The notes under the pieces were generated by a model, which saw nothing but the letters and a program-made list of their open reading frames with translations, had not been told where the DNA came from and did no database searches. Positions 15,279 to 17,147 of a DNA stretch of 17,147 nt are shown here, one piece after another. How positions within the stretch are numbered: position 1 is the stretch's first letter; the number at the start of each line of letters is the position of its first letter. The DNA lies in assembly GCA_937916075.1 (NCBI GenBank), contig CALGHW010000427.1:1-17147 (forward strand), written 5' to 3'. This DNA comes from an uncultured Prevotella sp. (lineage in GTDB: Bacteria; Bacteroidota; Bacteroidia; Bacteroidales; Bacteroidaceae). A program made the position numbers and the translations under genes.

Positions 15279-16769
15279 TTATTTGTTCAGCCGCCAGGTC
15301 ACACCGTCCTTGGTGTCCTTCACCTCAAAGCCGTCGGCTGCCAGCGCGTCGCGTATCTGGTCGCTGGTGGCCCAGTCCTTGGCCGCCTTGGCCTTGGCGC
15401 GCAGGTCGAGCACCATGTCCACCACCTTGCCGAAGGCTTCCTCACGGGCATCGTTAGACCCCGCTTTTTCTTCCTTCAAGCCCAGGATGTCAAAGGCAAA
15501 CGTGCGCATGGTGTCCGAAAGCTCCTTCAGACAGTCGGCACAGATGGTGGCCTTGTGGTCTATCAGCTTGTTGACCGTGCTGCAAGCCTCGAAGAGGTAA
15601 CTGATGACGAGCGGCGTGGCCAAATCGTCGTTCATGGCGTCGTAACACTTCTGGCGCAGTTCCTTCACCACTTTCTCCGTCTCGGCGTCACACTTGTCGC
15701 TCACCGGCACGCGCTCCAAGTCACTGATGCCGTTCATCAGTCGCTCCATGCCCTTCTCGCTGGCCTGCAAGGCCTCGTTGGAGAAGTCCACCGTGCCGCG
15801 GTAGTGGGCCGAAAGGATAAAGAAGCGGATGGTCATGGGCGAGTAAGCCTTCTCCAGCTTCTCGTGGTTGCCCGTGAAGAACTGCTCCAGGGTGATGAAG
15901 TTGCCCAGCGACTTGCCCATCTTCTGTCCGTTGATGGTAATCATATTGTTGTGCATCCAGTAGCGCACCATCTGGTCGCCCTGGCTGGCCACGGCCTGTG
16001 CTATCTCGCACTCATGGTGGGGGAACACGAGGTCCATACCGCCGCCGTGGATGTCGAAGTGGTTGCCCAGATACTTGCGTCCCATGGCTGTACACTCACA
16101 GTGCCAGCCGGGGAATCCGTCACTCCAGGGACTGGGCCAGCGCATGATATGCTCCGGACTGGCCTTCTTCCAGAGGGCGAAATCTACCTGGTTGTGCTTC
16201 TCGCCCACGCCGTCGAGCTCGCGGCTGTTGTTGATTACATCGTCGAGGTTGCGGTGGGAGAGGATGCCGTAGTGGTGGTCCTTGTTATATTTCTCAATGT
16301 CGAAATACACCGACCCGTTGCTCTCATAAGCATACCCGTTGTCCAGTATCTGCTTGACCAGTTCCTCCTGTTCGATGATATGTCCCGAGGCATGAGGCTC
16401 GATGCTGGGCGGCAGCACGTTGAGGGCTGCCATGGCGTCATGGTAGCGGTTGGTGTAATACTGTGCTATCTCCATCGGCTCCAGCTGTTCGAGGCGTGCC
16501 TTCTTCTCTATCTTGTCGTCGCCCTCGTCGGCATCATGCTCCAGGTGGCCCACGTCGGTGATGTTGCGCACATAGCGCACCTTATAGCCCAAGTGCTTCA
16601 GGTAGCGGAAGAGCACGTCGAACGTGATGGCCGGACGGGCGTGTCCCAAATGGGGGTCGCCGTAAACCGTAGGACCGCAGACATACATGCCCACATGAGG
16701 AGCATGGAGGGGCTGAAACAACTCCTTTCTGCGTGAAAGGGTATTGTAGATGAAAAGTTTCTGTTCCAT
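15279..16769 (-). CDS. cysS: Cysteine--tRNA ligase (CysRS)
   Basis: A class I tRNA synthetase of 496 residues that joins cysteine to tRNA-Cys. The ATP-binding HIGH motif appears as HLGH (40-43) in TVYGDPHLGHAR. KMSKS appears as KMGKS (283-287) in QKMGKSLGN. The zinc that selects cysteine is held by C31 (YVCGPTVY), C226 (WHCECTAMG), H251 and E255 (FPHHECEIAQ). The stretch FPGWHCEC and the C-terminal helical anticodon-binding part are intact. The block HHECE has Cys254 where E. coli has Asn. The gene is monocistronic, with a promoter at the edge of the 75-bp repeats and a strong terminator behind it. Confidence 0.98.
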   Translation of the reverse strand: MEQKLFIYNTLSRRKELFQPLHAPHVGMYVCGPTVYGDPHLGHARPAITFDVLFRYLKHLGYKVRYVRNITDVGHLEHDADEGDDKIEKKARLEQLEPMEIAQYYTNRYHDAMAALNVLPPSIEPHASGHIIEQEELVKQILDNGYAYESNGSVYFDIEKYNKDHHYGILSHRNLDDVINNSRELDGVGEKHNQVDFALWKKASPEHIMRWPSPWSDGFPGWHCECTAMGRKYLGNHFDIHGGGMDLVFPHHECEIAQAVASQGDQMVRYWMHNNMITINGQKMGKSLGNFITLEQFFTGNHEKLEKAYSPMTIRFFILSAHYRGTVDFSNEALQASEKGMERLMNGISDLERVPVSDKCDAETEKVVKELRQKCYDAMNDDLATPLVISYLFEACSTVNKLIDHKATICADCLKELSDTMRTFAFDILGLKEEKAGSNDAREEAFGKVVDMVLDLRAKAKAAKDWATSDQIRDALAADGFEVKDTKDGVTWRLNK

Positions 16770-16815
16770 AATCTTTATTGTTGTTATGTTTGTTGTGTCG
16801 TCTGATAAGAGACTG

Positions 16816-16823
16816 CAAAGTTA
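16816..16823 (-). promoter_or_regulatory. Promoter of cysS at the repeat boundary
   Basis: Minus-strand TAACTTTG (16823-16816) is an exact TAnnTTTG element 46 bp before the cysS ATG. A T-rich TCTTTTATTTC lies about 18-20 bp upstream as a weak -33. The element is part of the 75-bp repeat, so it recurs at 16898-16891 and 16973-16966. Confidence 0.65.
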
Positions 16824-16997
16824 GTGCAAATGAGTGAAATAAAAGATGAGTTCACTCATTATTTTATTTCCGAATGCAGCCTAACTTATCCAAAGTTAGT
16901 GCAAATGAGTGAAATAAAAGATGAGTTCACTCATTATTTTATTTCCGAATGCAGCCTAACTTATCCAAAGTTAGTGCAAATGAGTGAAATAAAAGAT
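16816..16997. repeat. Tandem 75-bp palindromic repeats, 2.4 copies
   Basis: Copies at 16816-16890 and 16891-16965 are identical over 75 bp; a third runs for 32 bp (16966-16997) before the sequence diverges. Each full copy is a nested dyad. In copy 1 the outer arms are AAGTTAG (16818-16824) with CTAACTT (16881-16887) plus TGC/GCA. The inner arms are GAAATAAAA (16836-16844) with TTTTATTTC (16862-16870), and ATGAGT (16846-16851) with ACTCAT (16854-16859). Each copy carries one minus-strand TAACTTTG promoter element. There are no spacers, so this is not a CRISPR array. Confidence 0.95.
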
Positions 16998-17094
16998 AAA
17001 ACATTCATTTCTATCTATCTCACCCACCACGAACGTGATGAAGGCGTCAGTCTTCTTTAATGATATTTTATTACATTCATGCCGAGAAAATCAA

Positions 17095-17147
17095 GTTGCC
17101 TGATTTCTGGGAGAAACTTGGCAACTTTCTCTTCGTAATCAGGCAAC
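17095..17147 (-). terminator. Hairpin at the window edge, probable terminator of the next gene to the right
   Basis: GTTGCCTGATT (17095-17105) pairs perfectly with AATCAGGCAAC (17137-17147), which ends exactly at the window edge. Inside lies a second stem, GAGAAA (17111-17116) with TTTCTC (17126-17131). The minus strand runs on into TTGATTTTC. The stem may extend beyond the window. Confidence 0.5.

Larger units (their letters stand above)
16770..17147. other. 378-bp intergenic region right of cysS
   Basis: It contains the cysS leader and promoter, the 75-bp repeats, about 95 bp with nothing recognisable (16998-17094), and a hairpin at the edge. I see no gene in it. Confidence 0.7.

Noticed and set aside
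16816..16997. CRISPR array
   Set aside because: The repeats are directly adjacent without unique spacers and there is no cas gene.
16824..17060. Plus-strand open frame with two identical 25-residue repeats and part of a third
   Set aside because: It is only the 75-bp DNA repeat read in frame, since 75 is a multiple of three. The unit is palindromic and carries promoter elements for the other strand, and the frame has no domain or plausible leader.

Overview
The window looks like a chromosomal segment of a Bacteroidales bacterium, most likely a member of Prevotellaceae. The evidence is a type IX secretion (T9SS) C-terminal sorting tail, a PCMD-domain protein, the long Bacteroidetes/plant-type form of IspG, and intergenic sites matching the Bacteroidetes promoter element TAnnTTTG (best case: rpoN, with TTTG 19 bp upstream of TACCTTTG). 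I cannot name the species. All ten genes I can support lie on the minus strand, so transcription runs from the right end of the window to the left. I see no plus-strand gene, tRNA, rRNA, CRISPR array or transposase.

In order of transcription (right to left): (1) the right edge holds a probable terminator hairpin of an unseen gene, then 2.4 identical copies of a 75-bp palindromic tandem repeat that ends in the promoter of cysS. (2) cysS, closed by a strong terminator. (3) A three-gene envelope operon: a secreted PCMD-domain protein, a POTRA-less BamA/D15-type outer-membrane barrel, and an inner-membrane phosphoethanolamine transferase of the EptA/MCR type. (4) An unrecognised 216-residue protein with its own promoter. 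(5) A cluster of rpoN (sigma-54), a PAP2-type membrane phosphatase overlapping it by 4 bp, purE, a very long hairpin, and ispG. (6) An 852-residue secreted protein made of about seven repeats of roughly 100 residues plus a T9SS tail, closed by a 20-bp hairpin that pairs fully only in the minus-strand RNA. (7) An M6-family metalloprotease that runs off the left edge.

The housekeeping genes (cysS, purE, ispG, rpoN) are ordinary. The points most worth a second look are the promoter-bearing 75-bp palindromic repeats in front of cysS, the PCMD/barrel/phosphoethanolamine-transferase operon with a possible basic leader peptide coupled to its first gene, the long purE-ispG hairpin with no visible ispG promoter behind it, the repeat protein beside the M6 protease, and the altered Met-turn of that protease. 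I found no clear defence or mobile system.
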